64,000 bases of DNA from Streptomyces sp. CCM_MD2014 (GTDB lineage Bacteria > Actinomycetota > Actinomycetes > Streptomycetales > Streptomycetaceae), in the NCBI RefSeq assembly GCF_000772045.1, contig NZ_CP009754.1, positions 1,736,001-1,800,000 of the forward strand. The letters are read 5' to 3'. A program made the position numbers and the translations under genes. Below the pieces are notes generated by a model. The model worked only from the letters and a program-made list of their open reading frames with translations, was not told the DNA's origin and ran no database searches. The number at the start of each line of letters is the position of its first letter. Positions within the stretch are counted from its first letter, which is position 1. Shown here in pieces: positions 1 through 8,655 of this stretch.

Positions 1-458
1 GCCGCCTCACCGGACCGGATACCGCCCCTGGACGGTGCCCTCGGGGTCCGAACCCGGGGGTACCGCACCCAGCCGGGTCTCCGTCCGAGCCCCGGCTGTC
101 AGCGGCACCGATGTAGTGGTCGGACCGCCGTGTCGCACGGGATGGTCAACGGTGAGCGGACACTGTCCGCGCTGTGCCATCCGCCCCCAAGCGTTCAGCG
201 CCTACGGAACCTCGGCAGGGGCGCGCCCACAGCACGAGGAGCACCGGGGCGGGTGGGACGTCGTGGCCGCCGGGGGACCGCGCCGGGCTCCAGGCGGCCG
301 GGTCCCTGAGCCGTGCGGGCGGCGGCCCGCCGGACGCAGACCTTGGTGATCCGTCGGGCCTGAGGCCGGGCGGGTCCACGGCACCGTCCACGCCGGCGGG
401 CAGCGGACCTGCCCGCCGCTGGGGACGGTGGCTCCGGGAAGCCGCGGGGACGCCGACG
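1..458. other. no recognisable gene
   Basis: Open frames run through this stretch on both strands, but none gives protein-like sequence I recognise or a start with a ribosome binding site. It lies downstream of the minus-strand hydrolase gene, so it probably holds its 3' flank. I see nothing further in it. Confidence 0.4.
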
Positions 459-2048
459 TCACGAGCAGACGGTGTCGTTCGCCGGGACCGTCCCGTCGAG
501 CAGATACGCGTCGACCAGCTCGGTCAGGCAGTCGTTGACGGCGTAGGTGCCGTGCCCCTCGCCGTCCACGGTGAGGTGGACGCCGACCTTCTCTCCCAGT
601 TCGTCCGCCATCTTCTTGGCACCCTCGTAGGGAGTGGCCGGATCACCGGTGTTGCCGATGACGAGGACTGGGTTCGCGCCGTCGGCCGACACCTCGACGC
701 TGGGTGCGTGGCCGTCAGCGGGCCAGCCGGTGCACTGGAGCAGCCCCCAGGCCATCCAGTCGCCGAACACCGAAGATGCCGTGCGGAATCGGGGCAGGTG
801 ACGGTGTACGTCCTCAAGGGTGAAGCGGTCCTTGTAGTCCGCGCAGTTCACCGCGGTGTTGGCTGCGTTGATGTTGGCGTATCCGTCGTCGTCGATCCGT
901 TCGTTGAGGAGGTCGGAGAGCAGCAGCAGTGCGCTGCCGTCGCCGTCCATGGCGGCCTCCAGTCCGCCCCTGAGCAGCAGCCAGCTCTCCTGGTCGTAGA
1001 GGGCGGCGGCGATGCCGTTGAGGGCGTGGCTCTGGGTCAGGGGACGCCCGAACTCCGTGGGCAGGGGGTCGGTGTCCAGGCGCTCGACCAGCGCGATGAT
1101 GTCCTTCTCGCCCTGCTGCGGGTTCGTGCCTTCGAAGAAGCAGGAGTCCTGCCGTGCGCAGTCCTCCAGGAAGTTGCGCAGTGCGCCCTGGAACCCCTTC
1201 GCCTGGCCGAGGGCGCCGTTCAGGGCGTCCTCGGTGGGGTCGACCACGGCGTCGAAGACGAAGCGCCCGACACGCTTCGGGAAGAGATGTGCGTAGACGC
1301 CGCCGAGCTGTGTGCCGTAGGAGATGCCGAAGTAGTTGAGTTTCTCGTCGCCCAGGACGTGGCGCATCAGGTCGAGGTCACGTGCGGCCTCCTGGGTGCC
1401 GACGTGATCCAGCACCGCGCCCGACTCGCTCTGGCAGGCCCGGGCGAACGCGCGTACCCCACGCTCGCGGGCCTTCTCCTCCGTGGCGTCGTCAGGGGTG
1501 GCGTCCGCGGCCAGCCAGGCGTCCATGGCCTTCGTGTCCAGACAGTGCACGCCGGCACTGTCCCCGACCCCGCGAGGGTCGAAACTGACCAGGTCATAGC
1601 GCTTGTGAAGCGTCATGTACTCGTCGCCGGCGGCGAGGGGGAGGGTGAGCACCCCGGAGCCGCCGGGGCCGCCGAAGTTGAAGACCAGGGACCCGAGGCG
1701 CTTCTCGCCGGAGTCCGGGGACGCCTTCGCCCGGATCAGGGCCAGATCGATGGTTTCGCCATCGGGGTCCGCGTAGTCCAGCGGAGCCTTCATGGTGCTG
1801 CACTGCCACGTCGTTCCGTCCGGCAGCTTCTCGGGCCTGTCTCCGCCGCCCTGGGCCGTGGACGGAGCGGAACACGCGCTCCACTTCAGTTCCTGCTCGC
1901 TGAGAGCGGTGGGCACCGCGGGTATCGCGGCATCGCCGCGAGCGTCGTCGGCGGTCTCGGGGTTGCAGGCTGTCACCGCGGTGGCCGCCAGCACGGCGAG
2001 CGACGCCAGGGCGACAGCGGTCCGGGACATGCGAGGTTGTGCGGGCAT
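459..2048 (-). CDS. TAP-like secreted alpha/beta hydrolase (lipoprotein)
   Basis: A 529-aa protein of the tripeptidyl aminopeptidase / SlpD-SlpE alpha/beta-hydrolase family, which trims peptides outside the cell. The N-terminus has a basic and hydrophobic signal ending in the lipobox VTAC (Cys28), so it is probably a lipoprotein. The oxyanion loop FNFGGPGGSG lies near residue 125. The nucleophile is Ser243 in GISYG, and the likely Asp469 (NTGDPATP) and His499 (GEGHG) complete the triad in a C-terminal TAP-C domain. The frame is open to 2195, but ATG 2048 follows a GGAGACC ribosome binding site and directly precedes the signal peptide, so I chose it. It looks monocistronic and is divergent from the two-component pair starting at 2361. 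Substrate is unknown. Confidence 0.85.
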   Translation of the reverse strand: MPAQPRMSRTAVALASLAVLAATAVTACNPETADDARGDAAIPAVPTALSEQELKWSACSAPSTAQGGGDRPEKLPDGTTWQCSTMKAPLDYADPDGETIDLALIRAKASPDSGEKRLGSLVFNFGGPGGSGVLTLPLAAGDEYMTLHKRYDLVSFDPRGVGDSAGVHCLDTKAMDAWLAADATPDDATEEKARERGVRAFARACQSESGAVLDHVGTQEAARDLDLMRHVLGDEKLNYFGISYGTQLGGVYAHLFPKRVGRFVFDAVVDPTEDALNGALGQAKGFQGALRNFLEDCARQDSCFFEGTNPQQGEKDIIALVERLDTDPLPTEFGRPLTQSHALNGIAAALYDQESWLLLRGGLEAAMDGDGSALLLLSDLLNERIDDDGYANINAANTAVNCADYKDRFTLEDVHRHLPRFRTASSVFGDWMAWGLLQCTGWPADGHAPSVEVSADGANPVLVIGNTGDPATPYEGAKKMADELGEKVGVHLTVDGEGHGTYAVNDCLTELVDAYLLDGTVPANDTVCS

Positions 2049-2101
2049 GCTTGTGCCGGTCTCCAGTTGGTGTGGGTGATACGGGCGCAGTGGACGGCCG
2101 C

Positions 2102-2195
2102 TCACACGAAGTCGTGGTGGTGGGCGTACCGGTCGGTGCGTGTGCCCTGGAAGGACCTGATCCCCCCGGAGGCTCGACGCGACGACGCGATCCAT
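2102..2195 (-). pseudogene. internal-deletion remnant of small membrane protein gene
   Basis: This stretch matches both ends of the intact small membrane-protein gene at 8226-8537. It has the same ribosome binding site and first codons (AAAGGATCGGC, ATG, Met-Asp-Arg) and the same last codons (GTRTDRYAHHHDFV here against GPHTDRHAYHQDPDA there). The middle, which encodes all membrane helices, is missing and the C-terminal part is out of frame with the start. The upstream region is also conserved (see 2252-2271). I infer a paralogous copy that lost about 220 bp. Confidence 0.6.
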
Positions 2196-2251
2196 GTGCC
2201 GATCCTTTCGCGCTGAACGTGCCGCCCCGTCGCCCGCCGGAAGGATCGTCG

Positions 2252-2271
2252 CCTAGTCCGCGGGACATAGA
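2252..2271 (-). promoter_or_regulatory. conserved upstream element, copy 1
   Basis: The plus strand reads CCTAGTCCGCGGGACATAGA. The same 20-mer with three changes in the middle occurs at 8594-8613, at a similar distance upstream of the homologous start codon. The element contains the rare tetramer CTAG and has a partly symmetric CTAG...CATAG layout. It may be a promoter or operator; the binding protein is unknown. Confidence 0.45.
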
Positions 2272-2360
2272 GCGGTGGCGCGACCGCAGGGCCGGCACCG
2301 CGTGACCCCTTGAACCCCGCGGTGTCGGGGAGGGCGACGCCCGGCCATACACTTGCGCCA

Positions 2361-4424
2361 ATGGGGAAAGGACGTCGGGTCAGGCCACTGCCGGTACTGT
2401 TCATGGGAGCGCAACTGCTGCTGTGGTTCAGCGTCGTTGCGTCTTCGAAGGAGCCGCCGGACACCGTTGAGTGGATCACCGCCTTCTGTGCCACGGCGCT
2501 CGCTGTGGTGGCGCTCGATCGGCGTCACCGGGCACCGCTCGCCGCCCTGGGCGTCATCGTCGCGGTGTCCGTGGTGGGACAGATCCTGGCGCCACCCGAC
2601 CTGCTGGGCCTGGTACCGGGGCCGGCGGTCATGGTGGCGCTGTTCACCGTCACCGTTCTGTGCAGCTGGCCCGTCGGCCTGGGCGCGACCGCGGCTGTCG
2701 CCGTCGTCCAGCTCCTGCAGGCGGCCGCACGGCACGGCGTCGGCGGTCTTCTCCTCTCCGACTGGCTCACTGGTGTCGGCCCTTTTCTGCTGGTGTCCGC
2801 TCTCGGCACCGGCCGCCGGCACTGGCTGCGGGAACGGCAGGCCACGGCGGAGCGGCTGGCCGGTGCCGAGCAGCAGCAGGCGCAGGCCGCCGAGGCGGAA
2901 CGGGAACGGCTGGCCGGTGAGTTGCACGACATCAGCGCGCACCACCTCACCTCCGTCGTGGTATCCGTCGAGGCCGCCCGCAGGCTCGGTGACAGCAGGC
3001 CCGACCTGGCCGCGGAGGCACTCGCGTTCGCGCGCCGCACCGCACGGGAGACCCAGTCCGCACTGCGGCGTCTCGTAGCGGTCATGCAGGTGGACGACCC
3101 ACCGGCTCCCCAGGCGATGACCGCTCCGATCGAGACGCTGATCGCCGGATTCGGCAGGCTGGGCCGCCCCGTCTCCGTCTCCCTGCCCGCTGATCTCACC
3201 GGACCCGCGGCGGAAGCGGCCCACGGCATCATCCGGGAGGCCCTGACCAACGCCCTTCGCTACGCGCCGGGCGCCGCGGTCAGCGTGCGGGTGCAACGGG
3301 CCGGGGACACTTTGCATCTGACCGTCGACAACGGCAGGCCGCCCGGCGGCACGGACACCGGCACGGCGGGGATCGGCTCCGGCCGGGGGGTGGAAGGAAT
3401 GCACCGGCGTGCCGCCGTCCTCGGCGGGAGGCTGTCCGCGGGACCCCGCCCCGACGGAGGCTGGCGCGTACACGCCGTGCTCCCCGACGCCGCGTCCGGC
3501 CCTCGGCCGAGCCCAGGACGTCGGCGCGACTTTCCTCGCGAACAGCGGATCGCGGACAGGGCGGTCTTCGGCTCGGCCGCCGCGGTGGCGTCGGGCGTCG
3601 CCCTGACGAAGGCGGAGGACGCCGGCTACGGGGCCGGCACCTGCCTGCTGCTCGTGTCGGTGCTGACCCTCCACGCACTGCCGTTGCTGTGGCGCCGCCA
3701 CGCGCCCTGGGCGGTCCTGGCGGTGACCGGGGCCGCCGCCCTCCTGTGGCCGGTTCTGCTCCGCGGTGGTGCGCTGCCGCCGTCCTCCGCGATCTGCTTC
3801 CTCGGCGGCGGCATCGTCGCACCGGCCGCGGTCTACGCGGTCGCGGCGTACGGCCGGGTCCTGAGAACCGCGCCCGTGCCCTCCGGCCGACACGTCCCGC
3901 CGCCGACGGCGCATCCACTGACATCTCCGGCGGGCTCACGGCTGTCGTTTCTGTCCGTGCCCGCCGCGGTTCTCCCGTCGGCGATCTCCTTCACGTCCGC
4001 CTTCGCCGCCGACGGGACGCTGCTCGGAGACCCGGCCGGGCCTTTTCTCGTGCTGTTTCTCGCCTGCTGGACGCTGTTCCTGTCCGGCCTGGGATGCACG
4101 GCCGCCTGGGGGGCGGGATGGCTGATGCACAGGCGTCGCAGGCGGGAACTGGGCCGGGAGGACACGGCCCTCACCACTGTGCTGTCGAGCACGAGGGCCA
4201 TGGTCCACGGCGAACGGCAGCGAGTCGCCGTCGGTCTGCGGGAGACGGTGCTCCGGCAGACGGACCGGATGATCTCCTCGGCTGAGGAGGGCAGCCTGGA
4301 GCAGGTGGCCGCGGCTACGCGGGCGACACTGAGCGCCATGCGCCAGTTGCTCGGAAGCCTGGACGCCGGCAGAGCGCCGAAAGCGCCTCGAAGAGCCGTC
4401 GTGACGAACACCCCTCGCATGTAG
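2361..4424 (+). CDS. NarL-type sensor histidine kinase with degenerate second half
   Basis: A 687-aa membrane sensor kinase. Residues ~1-160 form several hydrophobic helices. A coiled-coil and HisKA_3 domain follow with phosphoacceptor His189 in GELHDISAHH, then an HATPase_c domain with the N-box-like TNALRYAP and the glycine-rich GSGRGVEGMHRR. After about residue 390 there is a second membrane block of about six segments, then a second coiled-coil resembling a dimerisation helix (GERQRVAVGLRETVLRQ). That second helix lacks the His and has no ATPase domain after it. Most relatives end after the first ATPase domain. Start ATG 2361 is chosen because the hydrophobic region begins soon after it; no strong ribosome binding site is visible. 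The partner regulator follows at 4508. Confidence 0.85.
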   Translation: MGKGRRVRPLPVLFMGAQLLLWFSVVASSKEPPDTVEWITAFCATALAVVALDRRHRAPLAALGVIVAVSVVGQILAPPDLLGLVPGPAVMVALFTVTVLCSWPVGLGATAAVAVVQLLQAAARHGVGGLLLSDWLTGVGPFLLVSALGTGRRHWLRERQATAERLAGAEQQQAQAAEAERERLAGELHDISAHHLTSVVVSVEAARRLGDSRPDLAAEALAFARRTARETQSALRRLVAVMQVDDPPAPQAMTAPIETLIAGFGRLGRPVSVSLPADLTGPAAEAAHGIIREALTNALRYAPGAAVSVRVQRAGDTLHLTVDNGRPPGGTDTGTAGIGSGRGVEGMHRRAAVLGGRLSAGPRPDGGWRVHAVLPDAASGPRPSPGRRRDFPREQRIADRAVFGSAAAVASGVALTKAEDAGYGAGTCLLLVSVLTLHALPLLWRRHAPWAVLAVTGAAALLWPVLLRGGALPPSSAICFLGGGIVAPAAVYAVAAYGRVLRTAPVPSGRHVPPPTAHPLTSPAGSRLSFLSVPAAVLPSAISFTSAFAADGTLLGDPAGPFLVLFLACWTLFLSGLGCTAAWGAGWLMHRRRRRELGREDTALTTVLSSTRAMVHGERQRVAVGLRETVLRQTDRMISSAEEGSLEQVAAATRATLSAMRQLLGSLDAGRAPKAPRRAVVTNTPRM

Positions 4425-4507
4425 AAGTGTCCGTGCCGACAGGTCGGCGACTGCGTGGCGGCCTCTGGATGCGCACGCCGACCTGGTGGGTCCCGCGCAC
4501 CGCCTCC

Positions 4508-5236
4508 ATGGGAGGATGCGGCGCAGACAGTGGCCCGGGTGCGGGCGAAGAGAGGAGCAGGACCATCGGTATCCGTGTGCTGGTCGTGGACGATCAGGCG
4601 ATCGTCCGCGCGGGTTTCGTGGCGATCCTGACGGCCGAAACCGACATGACCGTGGTCGGCGAGGCAGCGGACGGTGACGCGGCTGTGGCGATGTCGGCAC
4701 AGCTCGCGCCCGACCTGGTGCTCATGGACATCCGCATGCCGGGTATGGACGGACTGACGGCGACCCGGCTGATCACCAATCACGGTAGCGGCGCCCGGGT
4801 TCTGGTGCTGACCACGTTCGACCTCGACGCCTATGTCTACGAGGCTCTGCGCGCCGGGGCCTCCGGCTTTCTGCTCAAGGATTCCGAGCCGGAGGACCTC
4901 CTGGCCGCGATACGGGTGGTCGCCTCCGGTGACGGCGTCCTCGCGCCCGCGGTCACGGGGCGTCTGATAGCAGCCTTCGCTCAGGGGGCCTCCTTCGCTC
5001 CGGAGATCACAGGGGCGCTGGACAGCCTCACCAACCGCGAACGCGAGATCCTCGTCCTCGTCGCCACGGGCCTGAGCAACGCGGAGATCGGCGCGCGTCT
5101 GGAAGTAGCCGTGGGAACGGTGAAGGTGCACGTGAGCTCAGTGCTCACCAAGCTGGGCCTACGGGATCGTGTGCAGGCGACCATTTTCGCCTACGAGAGT
5201 GGGCTGGTCCGCCCGTCGGTGACGCCGGCTCTCTGA
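4508..5236 (+). CDS. NarL/LuxR-family response regulator
   Basis: A two-domain response regulator paired with the kinase just upstream. The receiver has the acidic pair in VLVVDDQ and phospho-acceptor Asp74 (from ATG 4508) in LVLMDIRMPGMDG. A C-terminal LuxR-type HTH follows (LTNREREILVLVATGLSN, then AVGTVKVHVSSVLTKLGL). The start is uncertain. Family members normally begin just before IRVLVVDD, where a good AGAGGAG (4549-4557) sits, but the codon at proper spacing (4565) is ATC. ATG 4508 is the nearest in-frame ATG and would add a 20-residue Gly/Ser-rich leader; ATG 4469 is also possible. Confidence 0.85.
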   Translation: MGGCGADSGPGAGEERSRTIGIRVLVVDDQAIVRAGFVAILTAETDMTVVGEAADGDAAVAMSAQLAPDLVLMDIRMPGMDGLTATRLITNHGSGARVLVLTTFDLDAYVYEALRAGASGFLLKDSEPEDLLAAIRVVASGDGVLAPAVTGRLIAAFAQGASFAPEITGALDSLTNREREILVLVATGLSNAEIGARLEVAVGTVKVHVSSVLTKLGLRDRVQATIFAYESGLVRPSVTPAL

Positions 5237-5950
5237 GCGGCCCTCCGCTTGCCTGCACCAGGGCGATCAGAGGGAGAGTTGGCCGCGAAGTCGGCAGGCG
5301 CTATCGCGGACCCGCGGTGGACTGCGCCGCCGCTGCCCTGCGCGGGCCGACTCCGCCCAGTCTTCTTCGCCTGCCGTCCAGGACCCCGAAAGCAAGGCCG
5401 CCCAGCGCGGACGGGCCAGGCCCCGGAACAGTCACCGCCGGGCCTTTGTCCGCTCCCCGTGCGCTGCTACTCGGCAGGTACGACCACGAAGACCACCGGC
5501 AGCGAAGGTCACGAAACCCGCACGGGTCGTTCCGTGATCTCACTGCGACGATCCGTGCCGTCGAGACACGGGGTTCGCGGACGGACGAGACGGCGCGTTG
5601 CTCCTGCCGGTGATCGACGAGTCGCGCCACATCAGTTACTGAAGCAATGCGAAGGTCACCTGTACGGCATCTTCCATGCATGATTCCTGGCTTCTCCTGC
5701 CCATGAAGCTCCCCTCACGCCCTTCGCGGAAGTGAACCTCGCCGGCGGTCGAGACAATCGACACTGCTGGGAGTGCGTCGTTCGACGGTCGGCGAGACGG
5801 CCGCCGACCCTGCGAATCATTCCTCACAAGAGGGACACAAGGTGCCATGTTGCTGTCACTCGTCCAGCCGCCGTATCGCGGCATCGTGTGCTCGGATATG
5901 TCCCGCAGCTCCGACGAGAGGCTCGATACACGAGGAGGATGGGACCCACC
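5237..5950. other. no recognisable gene
   Basis: About 700 bp between the response regulator and the OsmC remnant. Short frames exist on both strands but none reads like a known protein. The stretch around 5700-5900 is somewhat less GC-rich than its neighbours and may be the former promoter region of the decayed OsmC gene. Confidence 0.35.
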
Positions 5951-6135
5951 GTGCCTGCACCCACCGTCTGGGAAGGAACCCGCTTGAGGGCGAACGCGCC
6001 GTCGCCTTCGTCTTCTTCGGCATCGACGAGCAGACGAGCGGCAGCAGGGCTCCCGAGGAGCTGACCGCGGCCGCCCGCTTCTGCCGCCCCTTCATGCTGT
6101 TGGCGGACGGACCCACCGAGGCGCGAACTACCCGG
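5951..6135 (+). pseudogene. decayed OsmC/Ohr-family gene
   Basis: GTG 5951 opens with PTVWEG, the same N-terminal motif as the intact OsmC gene at 16828. A one-base loss near 5978 then moves the reading frame. In the new frame LEGERAVAFVFFGID and RAPEELTAAARF align with LEGNGVVTFDSSGIG and RTSPEELIAAAH of the intact copy. About nine residues are deleted between these blocks, the catalytic Cys is shifted or lost, and the C-terminal half is absent. This is a broken paralogue of the gene 11 kb downstream. Confidence 0.7.
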
Positions 6136-6462
6136 CCCCAACGGCGGGCAGACGATCCTTCCGGCGACTCCTGGGAGACCACACGCTCCGCAGTCGTCGA
6201 CGCAACGGGCCGATCCGGCGGGCCGCCGTCACTGCCCCGGCGACACCCCCGCGACACCCTCGAGAACGCCACGCCCTCCACGAGCGGCGCTGTTCTCGCC
6301 ACCCGTCCGGCGAGCATCTTCGCCGGCCGCTCTTCGACCGTTCCCGGCACCGGATGGGCGCGAGGTGGCGGTTGACGGCCCGTGGTCCGGGCACAGGCCA
6401 CGTCTCTTCCCACAAGCCAGGCGCACCACAGCGCTCCCCGCACCCGCAAGAAAGTACGAACC

Positions 6463-6930
6463 ATGTCTTTGCCCCCACTGCACATACCGCCGGACGGTGG
6501 ATCCCCTGTGTTCCTCGTAGGAGACACCTACACCACCTTGCTCAGCGCCGCTGACACCGGCGGTGAACTGGCCCTGGCCGAGGCCGTCGTTCCGGCCGAT
6601 GCCGGCCCCCCGCCGCACACCCACCATGGCGAGTCCGAGACGTTCGTTCTTCTTGAGGGAACACTTCGTGTGACCGCCGGTGACGAGCAGTTCGACGTCG
6701 AACCCGGAGGGGTTGTGTACGTCCCCCAGGGCGTTCGTCACTCCTTCAAGAACACCAGCCCGGACCACCCCGCCCGCATGTACTTCCTCTATGTGCCTGG
6801 CGGCATGGACGGCATGTTCCAGGAGATCGGCCGCCCCGGTGTCCGGGGCCAGGTCGGCCCTCCCCTCGACCCGGCCGATGTGGTCGCCATGGGCGAGGTT
6901 GCCGAGAAGTACGGCTACACCCTCGGCTGA
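6463..6930 (+). CDS. cupin-domain protein
   Basis: A 155-aa single-domain cupin. The metal-binding motif 1 is visible as PPHTHHGESETFVLLEG and motif 2 as VPQGVRHSFKN, so His/His/Glu/His ligands are present. Such proteins act as small oxygenases, isomerases or sugar-binding proteins, and the sequence does not tell which. The start at ATG 6463 fits the family length; the ribosome binding site is weak. It stands alone, with the remnant of an IS4-family transposase downstream. Confidence 0.75.
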   Translation: MSLPPLHIPPDGGSPVFLVGDTYTTLLSAADTGGELALAEAVVPADAGPPPHTHHGESETFVLLEGTLRVTAGDEQFDVEPGGVVYVPQGVRHSFKNTSPDHPARMYFLYVPGGMDGMFQEIGRPGVRGQVGPPLDPADVVAMGEVAEKYGYTLG

Positions 6931-7109
6931 ACGACCGCCCCTCCGCGACGCCGCCGCAACCGCCGTACCCGGTGCTTGGGCGGACGTTCACCAGACGCAT
7001 ACCGGTCACCGGCCACGGTGCGCCGAGATGGCGTCCCACTGTGTGCAACGCCAGTGCGTTAAGGGTTCGTGCGCCCTGTCGAGAAGGCGGGACCTCTGGT
7101 AGTTCGCAT

Positions 7110-7300
7110 GGTGTCGAAACCTTTGCGAGTGTCCCGGAGGTTCCGTTGCCGCAGAATCCTGTCAGCGTCAGGTCCGGTGCGACAGCCCTCGACGTGTATG
7201 CGCCCGGCCATCTGGGCGAGTTGACCGAGATCATCGATCCCGAGCTGATCGGTGCGGTCCTGGAGGACAGCGGTGCCCGGCAGCAGCGGCTACGGCTGCT
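7110..7300 (+). pseudogene. N-terminal remnant of IS4-family transposase
   Basis: In one plus-strand frame the stretch reads SGATALDVYAPGHLGELTEI, then DPELIGAVLEDSGARQQRLR. This is the typical N-terminal domain of actinobacterial IS4-family transposases (APGHLGELT...DPELV...VLE...QQRLR...LPSR). After about 7290 the match stops and the 3' end of the opposite-strand GNAT gene begins. No catalytic domain or terminal repeat was found, so this is a truncated leftover. Confidence 0.6.
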
Positions 7301-7802
7301 CGACGGGGACGGTGAGGTCGGCGGTCGAGCGGTGAACGGCGGGCCGGGAGGCGCCGAGCGTCCTCAGGATTCTCAGCATGCGCACGTTGTCCAAGCCGGT
7401 CATGACACTCATGGAGCAGCAGCCGAAGGTGCGGGCCTGCTCCCGGGCGTACTGCGCCAGCGTGGTGCCCAGGCCACGGCTCTGCCACGGATCCTCGATC
7501 ATGATGCCGAGTTCGGCGGTGCTGGGCTCGGTCGTGCGGACCAGGTTGGTGGTCGCGATGAGTCGCTGTGGGTCGTCCTCCGGGTGGGTGACCCAGGTGA
7601 GGCCCAGGCCGGGGCGGGTCAGGTGGTGGAACTCGCCCCGGCGCAGGGAACGCCGGGCGGCCTGGTAGCGCGCGAAGCGCGTCTCGAGCGAACAGCGGTT
7701 TTGCAGCGCGTTCACCGCGTCGAAGTCAGCGAGCGTAGCGGGACGGGTGAGGGTGCGGGTCCCGGTGTGAGGCAGACGGGGGCGATGGGGTGTGGTGGTC
7801 AT
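7290..7802 (-). CDS. GNAT-family N-acetyltransferase
   Basis: A 170-aa acetyltransferase. The N-terminal part (TLRPATLADFDAVNALQNR-like) gives the first strand and helix of the GNAT fold. The acetyl-CoA-binding motif A is visible as IEDPWQSRGLGTTLAQ. Substrate cannot be read from the sequence; the fold acts on amines of small molecules or proteins. The start ATG 7802 gives the normal family length. It is not clearly in an operon. Confidence 0.8.
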   Translation of the reverse strand: MTTTPHRPRLPHTGTRTLTRPATLADFDAVNALQNRCSLETRFARYQAARRSLRRGEFHHLTRPGLGLTWVTHPEDDPQRLIATTNLVRTTEPSTAELGIMIEDPWQSRGLGTTLAQYAREQARTFGCCSMSVMTGLDNVRMLRILRTLGASRPAVHRSTADLTVPVEQP

Positions 7803-8225
7803 CGGGGCGGGGGCGGCATAGTGGTCCTCGGCTTATGAAGTCAGGGAAGGCGGGGGCAGGGCACGGTGCAGGAGTGCGGCAACCGCCGACAGCCGTTGCG
7901 GGGCCACCGACCGGGGCTCGTCACCGTCATTTGCGGTGTCGTCCCCCATGGCAGGATCCCGGCCCCTTGGAAGGGGGTCATTCCCGTGCGGGCCCGGCCG
8001 GAGCGGGAGGCTGTCGTCCATGACGAAGCTGACCGTCGAAGCATGGGGCTGAACAGCCGTGTCGGCGACGCTGCCGAACGACACGGAGTGTTCGGAACAC
8101 GCGCCCCGCGCCCCGCTCACCGACACGACCTCTCGGTCCGGGGCCGCAGCAGCGTTCCGAACTCAGGGGAACGGAACCCCGGACCGTCACAGATCAAGGT
8201 TCACCAGACTACGGGAGAGGGACAC
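7803..8225. other. no recognisable gene
   Basis: About 420 bp between the GNAT gene and the small membrane protein gene, both on the minus strand. Frames are open but low in plausibility and start sites lack ribosome binding sites. It probably carries the GNAT promoter. Confidence 0.35.
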
Positions 8226-8537
8226 TCACGCGTCGGGGTCCTGGTGGTAGGCGTGACGGTCGGTGTGTGGGCCTCGGGAGGACGTGAGGAACCGGAGGGC
8301 CGACGCGACGAGCACGGTGATCAGAAGGGCGACGCTGAGCAGGAAGGTCCATTCGACCCACGCACCGCCGGACCGCCCCTTCTCGAACGCTGAGAACAGC
8401 CGTGCGCCCACGGGGTAGGAGATCATGCAGACGATGACGAGGGGCCAGAAGGACAACACCTTGAGAGGCTTGGTCCACGCGGTGAGGGCAAGGGCCACAA
8501 CAGCGATCAGGGCGACGAGAACATGCATGCGATCCAT
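8226..8537 (-). CDS. small membrane protein
   Basis: A 103-aa protein with three predicted membrane segments (roughly residues 4-20, 27-45 and 62-84) and a polar His/Asp-rich tail. I do not recognise the family. ATG 8537 follows AAAGGATCGG with good spacing. A deletion remnant of a second copy lies at 2102-2195. Both copies share the upstream element at 2252 and 8594, so they probably were, or are, controlled by the same regulator. Each copy also sits next to a NarL-type kinase region, which makes an envelope-stress role possible (inference). Confidence 0.6.
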   Translation of the reverse strand: MDRMHVLVALIAVVALALTAWTKPLKVLSFWPLVIVCMISYPVGARLFSAFEKGRSGGAWVEWTFLLSVALLITVLVASALRFLTSSRGPHTDRHAYHQDPDA

Positions 8538-8593
8538 GAGCCGATCCTTTCGCGCGGAATCCGCTGCGATCTCGGCCACCAGGAGGAATCGCA

Positions 8594-8613
8594 CCTAGTC
8601 CGCGAAGCATAGA
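8594..8613 (-). promoter_or_regulatory. conserved upstream element, copy 2
   Basis: The plus strand reads CCTAGTCCGCGAAGCATAGA, 17 of 20 identical to the element at 2252-2271. It lies about 60 bp upstream of the start codon of the small membrane-protein gene. Promoter or operator; no assigned regulator. Confidence 0.45.
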
Positions 8614-8655
8614 CCCGCACGAGGGTGCCGCCCTTCCGCCTGCCGCCCTCGTGCG

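Noticed and set aside
174..2216. A 680-codon plus-strand frame across the TAP-like hydrolase
   Set aside because: Antisense to a gene with complete catalytic triad and signal peptide; no recognisable protein sequence.
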